DNA of 44,818 nucleotides from an uncultured Lachnospiraceae bacterium (GTDB lineage: Bacteria > Bacillota_A > Clostridia > Lachnospirales > Lachnospiraceae). The position numbers and the translations under genes were made by a program. The stretch is taken from NCBI GenBank assembly GCA_902787595.1, contig CADAHD010000002.1, positions 1-44,818 of the forward strand, given 5' to 3'. Positions 1 through 6,385 of the stretch are shown here, piece after piece. The stretch's first letter is position 1. The number at the start of each line of letters is the position of its first letter. The notes beneath the pieces are model-generated. The model saw only the letters and a program-made list of their open reading frames with translations, was not told the origin of the DNA and did no database searches.

Positions 1-1
1 G

Positions 2-262
2 GAGATAGTGATAAGAGCCGAGCGCATAGATGATAAGATACGCACTTATGTGTTCAACAGCGGTGATCCTATACCGGAAGAGAGCCTGGGCAGGCTGTGG
101 GAAAAGTTTTACAAAGTGGATAAAGCCAGAACAAGGGAATACGGCGGAAGCGGTCTGGGCTTATCCATAGTCAAAGCTATTATGGATTCGCTGCATCAGG
201 CATACGGCGTGAGAAATGTTGATGACGGGGTGGAATTCTATTTTGAACTGTCCACCAAATAG
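2..262 (+). CDS. Sensor histidine kinase, C-terminal fragment (cut by window start)
   Basis: The reading frame is open from the first bases, so this is the 3' end of a gene that starts outside the window. The visible 86 residues are the end of a GHKL ATPase domain. A G1/F-box-like stretch (LWEKFYKVDKAR) is followed by the G2 glycine-rich ATP lid GGSGLGLSIVKAIM, which is diagnostic of histidine kinases. The protein ends normally, so no receiver domain follows. The H-box, sensor and membrane parts are not visible, so the signal cannot be inferred. A promoter for the next gene begins just after its stop codon, so it is probably the last gene of its operon. Confidence 0.85.
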   Translation, partial: EIVIRAERIDDKIRTYVFNSGDPIPEESLGRLWEKFYKVDKARTREYGGSGLGLSIVKAIMDSLHQAYGVRNVDDGVEFYFELSTK

Positions 263-268
263 AAAGCA

Positions 269-297
269 TTGAAATACAGCGCAGCTTATGATATTAT
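269..297 (+). promoter_or_regulatory. Sigma-A-type promoter of yqeG
   Basis: TTGAAA (269-274) and TATTAT (292-297) are separated by 17 bp. The expected transcription start is about position 303-305, which coincides with the yqeG ATG at 304. See the leaderless finding. Confidence 0.5.
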
Positions 298-303
298 CGG
301 GCA

Positions 304-816
304 ATGAGCTTATTTAAGTTTTTATATCCTGACACTTTTTATAAGAACGCCTTTAAGGTCGATTATGAATCCTTCTATGACAGGGGCTACAGGGGTATTA
401 TCTTTGATATAGACAATACCCTGGTTCCTCATGATGCGCCTGCGGATTCTAAGGCGGCGCTATTGGTAAAGCGGCTTAAAAGGCGCGGTTTTAAAGTTGA
501 GATAGTATCAAATAATGAAGAACCGCGTGTAAAGAGCTTTGCAGCCGGCGTAGGCAGCGGATATGTATATAAAGCAGGCAAGCCGGGAAGCAGGGGCTAT
601 CTTACGGCTGTCAGGAAGATGGGGCTTAAGCGCGAGAAAGTGCTGGTAATAGGCGATCAGCTGTTTACCGATATATGGGGAGCCAACAGACGCGGGCTTC
701 ACAGCATACTTGTAGGCAGGATCAGCGCCAAGGAGCCTCCTCATATACATTTAAAAAGGGTGCTTGAGTTCCCTGTAAAGTTAGTCTATTTTATCGAAAA
801 GAGGCTGGAAAAATGA
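304..816 (+). CDS. yqeG: YqeG family HAD-IIIA phosphatase
   Basis: 170 residues, the usual length of the YqeG family, which are haloacid-dehalogenase-superfamily phosphatases of unsettled substrate. Motif I is FDIDNTLVPHD (nucleophile and acid Asp), motif II is the SNN segment, and motif III/IV is seen in KAGKPGSRG and VIGDQLFTDIWGANRRG. The opening (FLYPDTFYKNAF) matches the family's usual N-terminus, so the ATG at 304 is a good start. There is no convincing Shine-Dalgarno sequence before it. The gene overlaps aroE by 4 bp (ATGA), so the two should be co-translated. yqeG next to aroE is a known Firmicute arrangement. Confidence 0.92.
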   Translation: MSLFKFLYPDTFYKNAFKVDYESFYDRGYRGIIFDIDNTLVPHDAPADSKAALLVKRLKRRGFKVEIVSNNEEPRVKSFAAGVGSGYVYKAGKPGSRGYLTAVRKMGLKREKVLVIGDQLFTDIWGANRRGLHSILVGRISAKEPPHIHLKRVLEFPVKLVYFIEKRLEK

Positions 817-1694
817 GCTTTGAGATAAGTGCGCATACAGGCTTGCTGGGCCTTCTGGGGCATCCTGTAGGTCATTCGAGATCTCCCTTTATCCAAAACA
901 GTCTTTCGGAGTATTTTAATGCGGATCTTCGTTATCTGGCTTATGATGTGGAGCCGGAATCTTTGAGCGATGCCGTAAAAGGGGCTTATGCCCTTAAGAT
1001 TAAAGGGCTTAACGTAACCGTGCCTCATAAGCAGGCGGTAAGAGAGTTCCTTGTTTATGAGGATGAAGCGGCTGCGCGCATAGGAGCGGTAAATACGCTC
1101 AAACGTGAAGCTGACGGCTGGCATGGTTATAATACCGATATGCCCGGTTTTTTGCGCGCGCTGCAAAGTGACGGAGTGGATATAAAAGATAAAAATGTTG
1201 TTGTACTGGGGGCCGGAGGCGCGGCACGGGCTATCGTATGCGGCGTACTCGAGAGCAAAGCACGCAGACTGGTCATATATAACAGAACTTACGAAAAGGC
1301 GCAGGAACTGGCGGCGTATTTTTCGGAGTTTTATCCTGCAGCGGATATTTCTGCCGCAGCATCATTGGATGAGCTTAAAGAGACAATGGCGGCGGATGGA
1401 GACGGATGGATCGCTGTAAATACTACCAGTGTGGGCATGTATCCCGATACAGAGAGCAGACTGATAGATGATCCCGGGTTTTACAGGCTTTGCAAAACAG
1501 GGGTTGATATCATCTTTAATCCGGCTGAGACCGCGTTTATGAAAGCTGTTGAAGAAGCGGGAGAAGGCAGACGGGCATATAACGGCCTCAAGATGCTGCT
1601 GTTTCAGGGAGTGCGCTCTTTTGAAATATGGAATGACGTAGAAGTGCCGGATGAGCTGGCGATGAAGATATATAAAGCTTTGATGAACAGCTGA
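813..1694 (+). CDS. aroE: Shikimate dehydrogenase
   Basis: Catalyses the NADPH-dependent reduction of 3-dehydroshikimate to shikimate in the chorismate pathway, in the cytoplasm. 293 residues, normal length. Visible features are the shikimate-binding SRSPFIQN near the start, NVTVPHK at 67-73 with the catalytic Lys73, NTD with Asp109, and the nucleotide-binding glycine loop VVLGAGGAARAI near residue 130. The C-terminal QG and the NxTSxGM motif (NTTSVGM) are also present. The start overlaps yqeG by 4 bp and aroQ follows after 15 bp, so this is one operon with aroQ and aroK. Confidence 0.96.
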   Translation: MSFEISAHTGLLGLLGHPVGHSRSPFIQNSLSEYFNADLRYLAYDVEPESLSDAVKGAYALKIKGLNVTVPHKQAVREFLVYEDEAAARIGAVNTLKREADGWHGYNTDMPGFLRALQSDGVDIKDKNVVVLGAGGAARAIVCGVLESKARRLVIYNRTYEKAQELAAYFSEFYPAADISAAASLDELKETMAADGDGWIAVNTTSVGMYPDTESRLIDDPGFYRLCKTGVDIIFNPAETAFMKAVEEAGEGRRAYNGLKMLLFQGVRSFEIWNDVEVPDELAMKIYKALMNS

Positions 1695-1709
1695 AAGGAA
1701 GATCTGAAG

Positions 1710-2159
1710 ATGAAACTGCTTATAATAAACGGACCAAACATTAATTTTCTGGGTATCAGGGAGAAGGCGGTATACGGCAACGAAGATTATGATCATCTCC
1801 TTAAGATGATAGAGAACAAGGCGAAAGAGCTGGATATCAGGATTGAGGTTTTTCAATCTAATCATGAGGGCGCGATCATCGACCGTATCCAGGATGCGTA
1901 TTTTGACGAAACTGAAGGCATTATCATAAATCCGGGCGCATATACGCATTATTCCTACGCTATAAGGGATGCCCTGGCTTCTGTTACGATGCCCAAGATA
2001 GAGATACATATCTCGGACATACTGCAGCGCGAAGAATTTCGTCACCATTCCGTTACTGCAGAGGTTTGTGATGAGCAGATAAAAGGGCTTGGACTGGAAG
2101 GCTATATAGTGGCTATAGAACATATGATGAAGCTGCTTGAGAATACAGAGGCAGGCTGA
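1710..2159 (+). CDS. aroQ: 3-dehydroquinate dehydratase, type II
   Basis: Converts 3-dehydroquinate to 3-dehydroshikimate, the step before AroE. 149 residues, typical of the dodecameric type II enzyme rather than type I AroD. Family motifs are NGPNINFLG at the N-terminus, the loop with GIREKAVYG (catalytic Arg and Tyr), SNHEGAIID, NPGAYTHYSYAIRDA, and IHISDILQREEFRHHS. A good AAAGGAAG ribosome site precedes the ATG. The small anabolic operon aroE-aroQ-aroK covers three consecutive pathway steps. Confidence 0.96.
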   Translation: MKLLIINGPNINFLGIREKAVYGNEDYDHLLKMIENKAKELDIRIEVFQSNHEGAIIDRIQDAYFDETEGIIINPGAYTHYSYAIRDALASVTMPKIEIHISDILQREEFRHHSVTAEVCDEQIKGLGLEGYIVAIEHMMKLLENTEAG

Positions 2160-2175
2160 AACTGAGAGGGGAAGA

Positions 2176-2700
2176 ATGAAAAGCATTGTACTCATAGGAT
2201 ATATGGGCGCCGGAAAGAGCAGTGTGGCATTCGCACTGAGCAGGGAATGCGCCCTGCCTTTTTTGGATACGGATGCGCGTATAGAGGCTTTATGCGGGCG
2301 AAGCATAAGCGATATTTTTAAAGAATATGGTGAGCCGTATTTCAGGGACAGGGAAACGCGGCTTTTGAAGAGCCTTTATGAAGAAGGGTATAAAGGCATA
2401 CTCTCAACCGGAGGCGGCATGCCGCTTAAAGAAGAAAACTGTGAGCTTATGAAAAAAATAGGTGTGGTGTTCTATCTTAAAGCCAAACCTTCCACGATAG
2501 CGCTCAGACTTTCGCACGATGACAGCAGGCCGCTGCTCTCCGGTGCAAAAGATGCAAAAGAAAAGGAAATGCGGATAGCGCAGATGCTCTCTTTGAGGGA
2601 GAGCGCCTATGAGGATGCTGCGGATCAGGTGATAAATACAGATGATCTGAGCGTTGGCGAGATCGTGGATATCATTATCAAAAAGGCAAAAGAATCTTAA
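2176..2700 (+). CDS. aroK: Shikimate kinase
   Basis: Phosphorylates shikimate with ATP. 174 residues from the ATG at 2176, which has a GAGAGGGGAAG ribosome site; a longer in-frame ORF reaching back to 2137 would overlap aroQ and adds a non-family N-terminus. The P-loop GYMGAGKSS is at residues 8-16. The shikimate-contacting LDTDARIE, the FRDRETRLL helix and STGGGMPL are also seen. The lid arginine lies in the DDSRPLL segment. Last gene of the aro operon; a promoter for the next unit starts about 20 bp after the stop. Confidence 0.95.
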   Translation: MKSIVLIGYMGAGKSSVAFALSRECALPFLDTDARIEALCGRSISDIFKEYGEPYFRDRETRLLKSLYEEGYKGILSTGGGMPLKEENCELMKKIGVVFYLKAKPSTIALRLSHDDSRPLLSGAKDAKEKEMRIAQMLSLRESAYEDAADQVINTDDLSVGEIVDIIIKKAKES

Positions 2701-2718
2701 GGCCGTCTTGTTTTTTTA

Positions 2719-2747
2719 TTGCATAAATCCCCAAAATAAGCTATACT
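2719..2747 (+). promoter_or_regulatory. Promoter of the Nudix-ytfIJ unit
   Basis: TTGCAT (2719-2724) and TATACT (2742-2747) with a 17-bp spacer. The perfect palindrome CACAATTGTG (2751-2760) sits at the predicted transcription start and could be an operator. Confidence 0.6.
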
Positions 2748-2783
2748 ATTCACAATTGTGCACAACCACAGGAGGACTACAGT

Positions 2784-3224
2784 ATGATAGAAGCTGTCAG
2801 CTGCGGTGGTGTGGTGATCTTTCGTGGCAAGATACTCTTGCTGTATAAGAATTACAGAAACAGATATGAGGGCTGGGTTCTTCCCAAAGGAACGGTAGAG
2901 AAAGGGGAGGAGTATCCGCAGACGGCTCTGAGAGAAGTGGCGGAAGAAACCGGGGTTAAGGCAAAGATCGTAAAGTATATAGGTAAGAGCGATTACAGCT
3001 TTAACGTTCCGGAAGATGTCGTGGAGAAAGAAGTCCACTGGTATCTCATGAAATCCGGCAGTTATTATTCAAGGCCGCAGAGAGAAGAGTTTTTCTGTGA
3101 TTCGGGTTATTATAAATACCATGAGGCTTACCACCTGCTGAAATTCGCAAATGAAAAGCAGATATTGGAAGAGGCCTACGAAGATTATCAGCGACTCTAC
3201 CGCGCACGTTTATGGAATGGGTGA
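2784..3224 (+). CDS. Nudix hydrolase
   Basis: Hydrolyses a nucleoside diphosphate linked to another moiety; the substrate cannot be told from sequence. 146 residues. The complete Nudix box runs from Gly36 to Val58 (GTVEKGEEY...REVAEETGV), including the REVAEE metal-binding helix. The VSCGGVVIF opening and GWVLPKGTVEKGE are typical of the diadenosine-polyphosphate/MutT-like branch. The start has a GGAGG site. The C-terminus continues directly into the small ORF at 3230, suggesting co-translation. Confidence 0.9.
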   Translation: MIEAVSCGGVVIFRGKILLLYKNYRNRYEGWVLPKGTVEKGEEYPQTALREVAEETGVKAKIVKYIGKSDYSFNVPEDVVEKEVHWYLMKSGSYYSRPQREEFFCDSGYYKYHEAYHLLKFANEKQILEEAYEDYQRLYRARLWNG

Positions 3225-3229
3225 GGCTT

Positions 3230-3499
3230 ATGTTTACCTTTGATCCGGGCCTGTACGTAAGCAGCGCTCTTAAAGAGAAGAAGATGAGGATCTGCGAAGC
3301 CTTTATGAGGGGAGAGATAGTACCCGATATTTATGTGATCTGTCAAAGCCCCTGCGGGAGCGCGGAGTCCATGAAAAGCAGTGATCTGAAACAGCGTTAT
3401 TACAGAGAAAGGGATGTTCATATACTGGGCATTGCAGAGGATTACGATAAAGCGCTGCTCTATCTGGCCTACTATGCTATGGAGCATAAGGGAGCCTGA
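3230..3499 (+). CDS. Small uncharacterised protein (89 aa)
   Basis: I do not recognise this family. The ATG at 3230 is preferred because GGTGAGG sits 5-11 bp upstream and it avoids overlap with the Nudix gene; an ATG at 3212 in the same frame would overlap by 13 bp. The product is soluble, mixed alpha/beta in appearance, with one Cys-containing stretch (VICQSPCGS) and a C-terminal helix (DYDKALLYLAYYAMEH). It sits 2 bp before ytfI and 5 bp after the Nudix gene, in the same frame logic as an operon. No function is proposed. Confidence 0.7.
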   Translation: MFTFDPGLYVSSALKEKKMRICEAFMRGEIVPDIYVICQSPCGSAESMKSSDLKQRYYRERDVHILGIAEDYDKALLYLAYYAMEHKGA

Positions 3500-3501
3500 A
3501 G

Positions 3502-4575
3502 ATGGGGATATTCTTAAACGTATTAAAGATCATCGGAATAGTGCTGCTGTGCATCCTGGCTTTTTTGCTGCTTGTATTCCTTTTGGTCATGCTGGTTCCG
3601 TACAGATACAGGATTCATGGTGAGAAAAAGGAAGGCATCAGCGCATTTGTTAAAGTAACCTGGCTTTTGCATTTTGTTGTAGTATTGCTGACTTACGATA
3701 TAAACGGGCTTAATTTAAGACTCAAGATCCTGGGCATCTGTTTTTATGATAAGAAGAAAAAGGCTGAGAAAAAGAAGCTGAAAGAGGAAAAACAGCGCCT
3801 TAAGGACCAAAAGCGTTCAGAAACCGAAGAAAAACGCAGAAAAAAGAAAAAGCCGCTTAAGGAAGAAGATGTGGAAACCGTTTATGATAAAACGGCAGAA
3901 GCTGCTTCGGAAGATGATAAGCCCCTGAATGATAAGCCGGCAGAAGAGGTATCGCAGGAAAAGACCGAAGATAAAAATGAAGAAACTTCGGCGGATAAGG
4001 GCGATAAGAAAGATAAGGAAAAGAAGAAAAAGCCTTTTCTGCAATGGCTGGAAGAAGTTTTTGACAAAGCGGAGGATATGTTTGATACTCTGCCGGATCT
4101 GATAGAACAAGGCGCGGAAGTCGTATTTGATAAACTGGAGGCCGTCAGGCAAAAGGTGACGGATATCTTCGAAACCATTGAGTATTATCACAGACTTCTT
4201 TGCAGTGAAGGCGCGGAATGGGTATACGAGCATGTCAAAAAACACTTTATCGGCATACTAAAGGCTGTAAGGCCTACACGCTTTGACTGTGAGCTTAATA
4301 TCGCGGATGATGATCCGGCTGCGGTGGCAAAAGTTTATGAATACGAAGTATATGCATTGCCGCTGATCGAGCTGATCCGCGGTAAGCGTGGCGAGGTGCT
4401 TGTCAATGCTTATCAGGATGATAAATACTTCGATCTTGATGCCACGCTTAAGGGCAGGGTTCTGTTAACGCCACTGGCATGGCACGGACTTGCGATCATC
4501 CTGAATAAGAAAGTCAAAGCTTTTATAAAGAGATTAAAGAGAGAAGAAGTGGAGGAGAAGAAGAAAAATGGCTGA
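3502..4575 (+). CDS. ytfI: DUF2953 membrane protein (YtfI-like)
   Basis: 357 residues. A strong N-terminal transmembrane helix (about residues 5-32, hydrophobic Leu/Ile/Val run) is followed by a short conserved region. Then comes a long Lys/Glu-rich low-complexity segment (about 85-180), clearly expanded, and a C-terminal DUF2953-like part (ADDDPAAVAKVYEYEVYALPLIELI). In Bacillus, ytfI and ytfJ are neighbours, and the same pair occurs here with an 8-bp overlap, which supports the call. The charged insert makes this longer than the B. subtilis protein and probably forms an extended linker or coiled coil. Function unknown; the ytfJ partner suggests an envelope or spore role. Confidence 0.75.
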   Translation: MGIFLNVLKIIGIVLLCILAFLLLVFLLVMLVPYRYRIHGEKKEGISAFVKVTWLLHFVVVLLTYDINGLNLRLKILGICFYDKKKKAEKKKLKEEKQRLKDQKRSETEEKRRKKKKPLKEEDVETVYDKTAEAASEDDKPLNDKPAEEVSQEKTEDKNEETSADKGDKKDKEKKKKPFLQWLEEVFDKAEDMFDTLPDLIEQGAEVVFDKLEAVRQKVTDIFETIEYYHRLLCSEGAEWVYEHVKKHFIGILKAVRPTRFDCELNIADDDPAAVAKVYEYEVYALPLIELIRGKRGEVLVNAYQDDKYFDLDATLKGRVLLTPLAWHGLAIILNKKVKAFIKRLKREEVEEKKKNG

Positions 4576-5002
4576 GAATAATATCTCAAACGTAATGGAT
4601 TCTCTGATCAAAAACATGGAACATCTGGTAGGATCGAAGACCGTGATAGGGGAAGCCGTAAAGGTGGGCGATGCCACCATAATCCCTCTGGTAGACGTAT
4701 CCTTTGGAGTTGCGGCAGGCGCAGGCATTAAGGCAAACGGCAGCAAGAAGGACAGCGGCCTGGGCGGTATGAATGCAAAGCTTTCGCCCTCTGCCGTACT
4801 GGTGCTTCAGGACGGTCACGCCAGGATGATAAGCGTTAAGGAGACCAGCAATGTATCAAAGATCGCGGACCTTATCCCTGAGCTGATCGATAAGTTTAAA
4901 GCGCGCAAGGCAGTGGATGCAGATCCGGAAGAGGTTAACAAAGCCGCATTTCCCGAAGGAGAAGATGTGTCCGAATCGACGTCTTTTGATAAAAAGGATT
5001 GA
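4568..5002 (+). CDS. ytfJ: GerW/YtfJ family protein
   Basis: 144 residues. Family features are the N-terminal helix with SLIKNMEHLVGSKTVIGEAV, then GDATIIPLVDVSFGVAAGAG, a Gly-rich loop GSKKDSGLGG, and SPSAVLVLQDGHARMISV. In B. subtilis YtfJ (GerW) is a forespore protein needed for normal germination, but homologues are widespread in clostridia, including non-sporulating ones. The acidic tail after residue about 115 is low complexity. The start lies inside the ytfI end (8-bp overlap) behind a GGAGGAG site. Whether this organism sporulates cannot be judged here. Confidence 0.9.
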   Translation: MAENNISNVMDSLIKNMEHLVGSKTVIGEAVKVGDATIIPLVDVSFGVAAGAGIKANGSKKDSGLGGMNAKLSPSAVLVLQDGHARMISVKETSNVSKIADLIPELIDKFKARKAVDADPEEVNKAAFPEGEDVSESTSFDKKD

Positions 5003-5014
5003 GCATTATAGTTT

Positions 5015-5608
5015 ATGAACAGATTTGAAGAAAAGCTGGATAATATCAGTGATCCCGGGGAGCTTGAGGATATAAGACATCAGCTCTTCAGGGAAAATGT
5101 GCGCATTCAGGCTGAACGCGCGCAGATAGAGGCGGATCTTGATGAACTGCATCGTGAAAGGCTTGCCCTGGCAAGTGAGCGTAAGCAGCTTCAGCGTGAA
5201 AAGAGACAGCTTTCCATTGAGATGAACCAGCTTCGCGAATCGGTTGAATATGAGCGCAAACGTCTTAAGGATGATGAGCGCATGCTGGATAAAAAGCAAA
5301 AGATAATCCAGAGATCCTATTCTTTATTTGATGAGGACCGCGCCAAGCTCAAGGAAGAATACAAACAGGTAGAGCAGGAGAAGATACGCCTGCGCAGGGC
5401 GAATGCGGCTGCCAGGAAAGAAGTATATGCCACCGGGCTTTTCTTCCGCGGAGTAGATAATATGGTAGCCCTTAAGAAGCGTTATAAGGAGCTTATGAAG
5501 ATATATCATCCCGATAACATATGCGGGGATCAGGAGATGCTGATCAAGATAAATGAGGAGTATGAGGAGTTAAAGAACCGTTTCGCCTTTGCGCGTTCGG
5601 GAAGCTGA
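5015..5608 (+). CDS. Coiled-coil protein with C-terminal J-domain
   Basis: 197 residues. Residues about 20-135 are a continuous heptad-rich, strongly charged coiled coil (repeated ERxxLxxE patterns). The C-terminal 50 residues resemble helices II-III of a DnaJ domain: VALKKRYKELMKIYHPDN, with the HPD signature at His165-Asp167, then INEEYEELKNRFA. HPD is the motif that stimulates Hsp70 ATPase, so a DnaK co-chaperone role is plausible. The usual order (J-domain first) is reversed and no Gly/Phe or zinc region exists. There is no strong ribosome site. It lies 12 bp after ytfJ and is probably the last gene of that unit. Confidence 0.75.
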   Translation: MNRFEEKLDNISDPGELEDIRHQLFRENVRIQAERAQIEADLDELHRERLALASERKQLQREKRQLSIEMNQLRESVEYERKRLKDDERMLDKKQKIIQRSYSLFDEDRAKLKEEYKQVEQEKIRLRRANAAARKEVYATGLFFRGVDNMVALKKRYKELMKIYHPDNICGDQEMLIKINEEYEELKNRFAFARSGS

Positions 5609-5617
5609 AAAAAATGC

Positions 5618-5646
5618 TTGCATTTTATATCCGAATCTGGTAATAT
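5618..5646 (+). promoter_or_regulatory. Promoter of rpmB
   Basis: TTGCAT (5618-5623) and TAATAT (5641-5646), spacer 17 bp. The -35 box lies inside the mirrored element AAAATGC-TT-GCATTTT (5611-5626). Confidence 0.65.
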
Positions 5647-5702
5647 ATGGGCGTTGCGGGTTTTTTACGTAATATTTTTATTGCAAAAGGAGGTGTTTTA
5701 AG

Positions 5703-5888
5703 ATGGCAAGATGTGATATTTGCGGAAAGGGAGCTCATTTCGGTAATAACGTAAGCCACTCTCACAGAAGATCTAATCATGTGTGGAATGCGAATATAAA
5801 GAACGTTAAGTGCAAGGTTGGCGGTACACCCAAGAGGCTGCATGTATGTACCACCTGTCTTAAGTCCGGCGCTGTAGAACGCGCATAA
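5703..5888 (+). CDS. rpmB: 50S ribosomal protein L28
   Basis: 61 residues, normal length. Contains a zinc ribbon with Cys4-x2-Cys7 and Cys49-x2-Cys52 (the C+ form), plus SHSHRRSNHVWNANI, the usual rRNA-binding core. Strong AAGGAGG ribosome site, own promoter at 5618-5646 and a hairpin terminator directly after, so it is monocistronic. In many Firmicutes rpmB is next to the yloU-fakA-recG cluster, as here, although the gene is often divergent. Confidence 0.97.
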   Translation: MARCDICGKGAHFGNNVSHSHRRSNHVWNANIKNVKCKVGGTPKRLHVCTTCLKSGAVERA

Positions 5889-5914
5889 TGGGTGTTATAT
5901 TCCTTATCTGATGC

Positions 5915-5950
5915 AAAAAAAGCCACCTTTTTTTGAGGGTGGTTTTCTTG
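5915..5950 (+). terminator. Rho-independent terminator after rpmB
   Basis: A-rich stretch, GCCACC arm, T-rich loop, GGTGGT arm and a following T run (AAAAAGCCACC...GGGTGGTTTTCTT). The CCACC/GGTGG core is extended by A-T pairs. Confidence 0.8.
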
Positions 5951-5976
5951 CGTTTATGAGAGCTTTCATATATAAT
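5948..5976 (+). promoter_or_regulatory. Promoter of yloU-fakA-recG
   Basis: TTGCGT (5948-5953) and a consensus TATAAT (5971-5976), spacer 17 bp. The -35 box begins right at the end of the rpmB terminator. Confidence 0.65.
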
Positions 5977-6013
5977 ACATAAAGCGTTTTAATAAAAGAT
6001 CAGGAGGGCGGCT

Positions 6014-6370
6014 ATGAATAATTCTGTTGATACTCATCTGGGTAGTATTCAGATCGACAAAAATGTTATAGCGCAGTACGCAGGCACTGTAGCAAACGAA
6101 TGCTTTGGCATCGTAGGCATGGCCAGTGTTAATCCCAGGGAAGGCCTGGTACGTATACTGAAAAAGGAAAGCGTTAATCATGGCATTTCCGTGAAGAACT
6201 CCGGCGGAAAACTGATCCTTGATTTTCATATCATCATAGCTTATGGCGTAAGTATAATGGCTGTGACAGAGAACCTCATAAGCAATGTTAAGTATAAGCT
6301 TGAGAGTTACACCGGTATGGAAGTTGAGAAGATCAATATTTTCGTTGAGGGTGTCAGAGTGATCGATTAA
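6014..6370 (+). CDS. yloU: Asp23/Gls24 family protein (YloU-like)
   Basis: 118 residues, family length. The typical core is GSIQIDKNVIAQYAGTVANECFGIVGMA followed by LDFHIIIAYGVSIMAVTENLISNVKYKLE and the ending IFVEGVRVID. Members are small cytosolic proteins linked to envelope stress or alkaline shock; precise function is unknown. The conserved neighbourhood yloU-fakA-recG is seen here with a 15-bp gap to fakA. A strong AGGAGGGCGG ribosome site precedes the ATG. Confidence 0.93.
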   Translation: MNNSVDTHLGSIQIDKNVIAQYAGTVANECFGIVGMASVNPREGLVRILKKESVNHGISVKNSGGKLILDFHIIIAYGVSIMAVTENLISNVKYKLESYTGMEVEKINIFVEGVRVID

Positions 6371-6385
6371 CAGGAGGATAGTGAA

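Noticed and set aside
1362..2306. 314-codon open frame on the minus strand
   Set aside because: It runs opposite to aroE, aroQ and aroK, which are unambiguous by motif; no family resemblance and no ribosome site.
4985..5012. Possible promoter for the J-domain gene (TTGATA...TATAGT)
   Set aside because: Spacer is only 15 bp and the boxes are weak; co-transcription with ytfJ is simpler.
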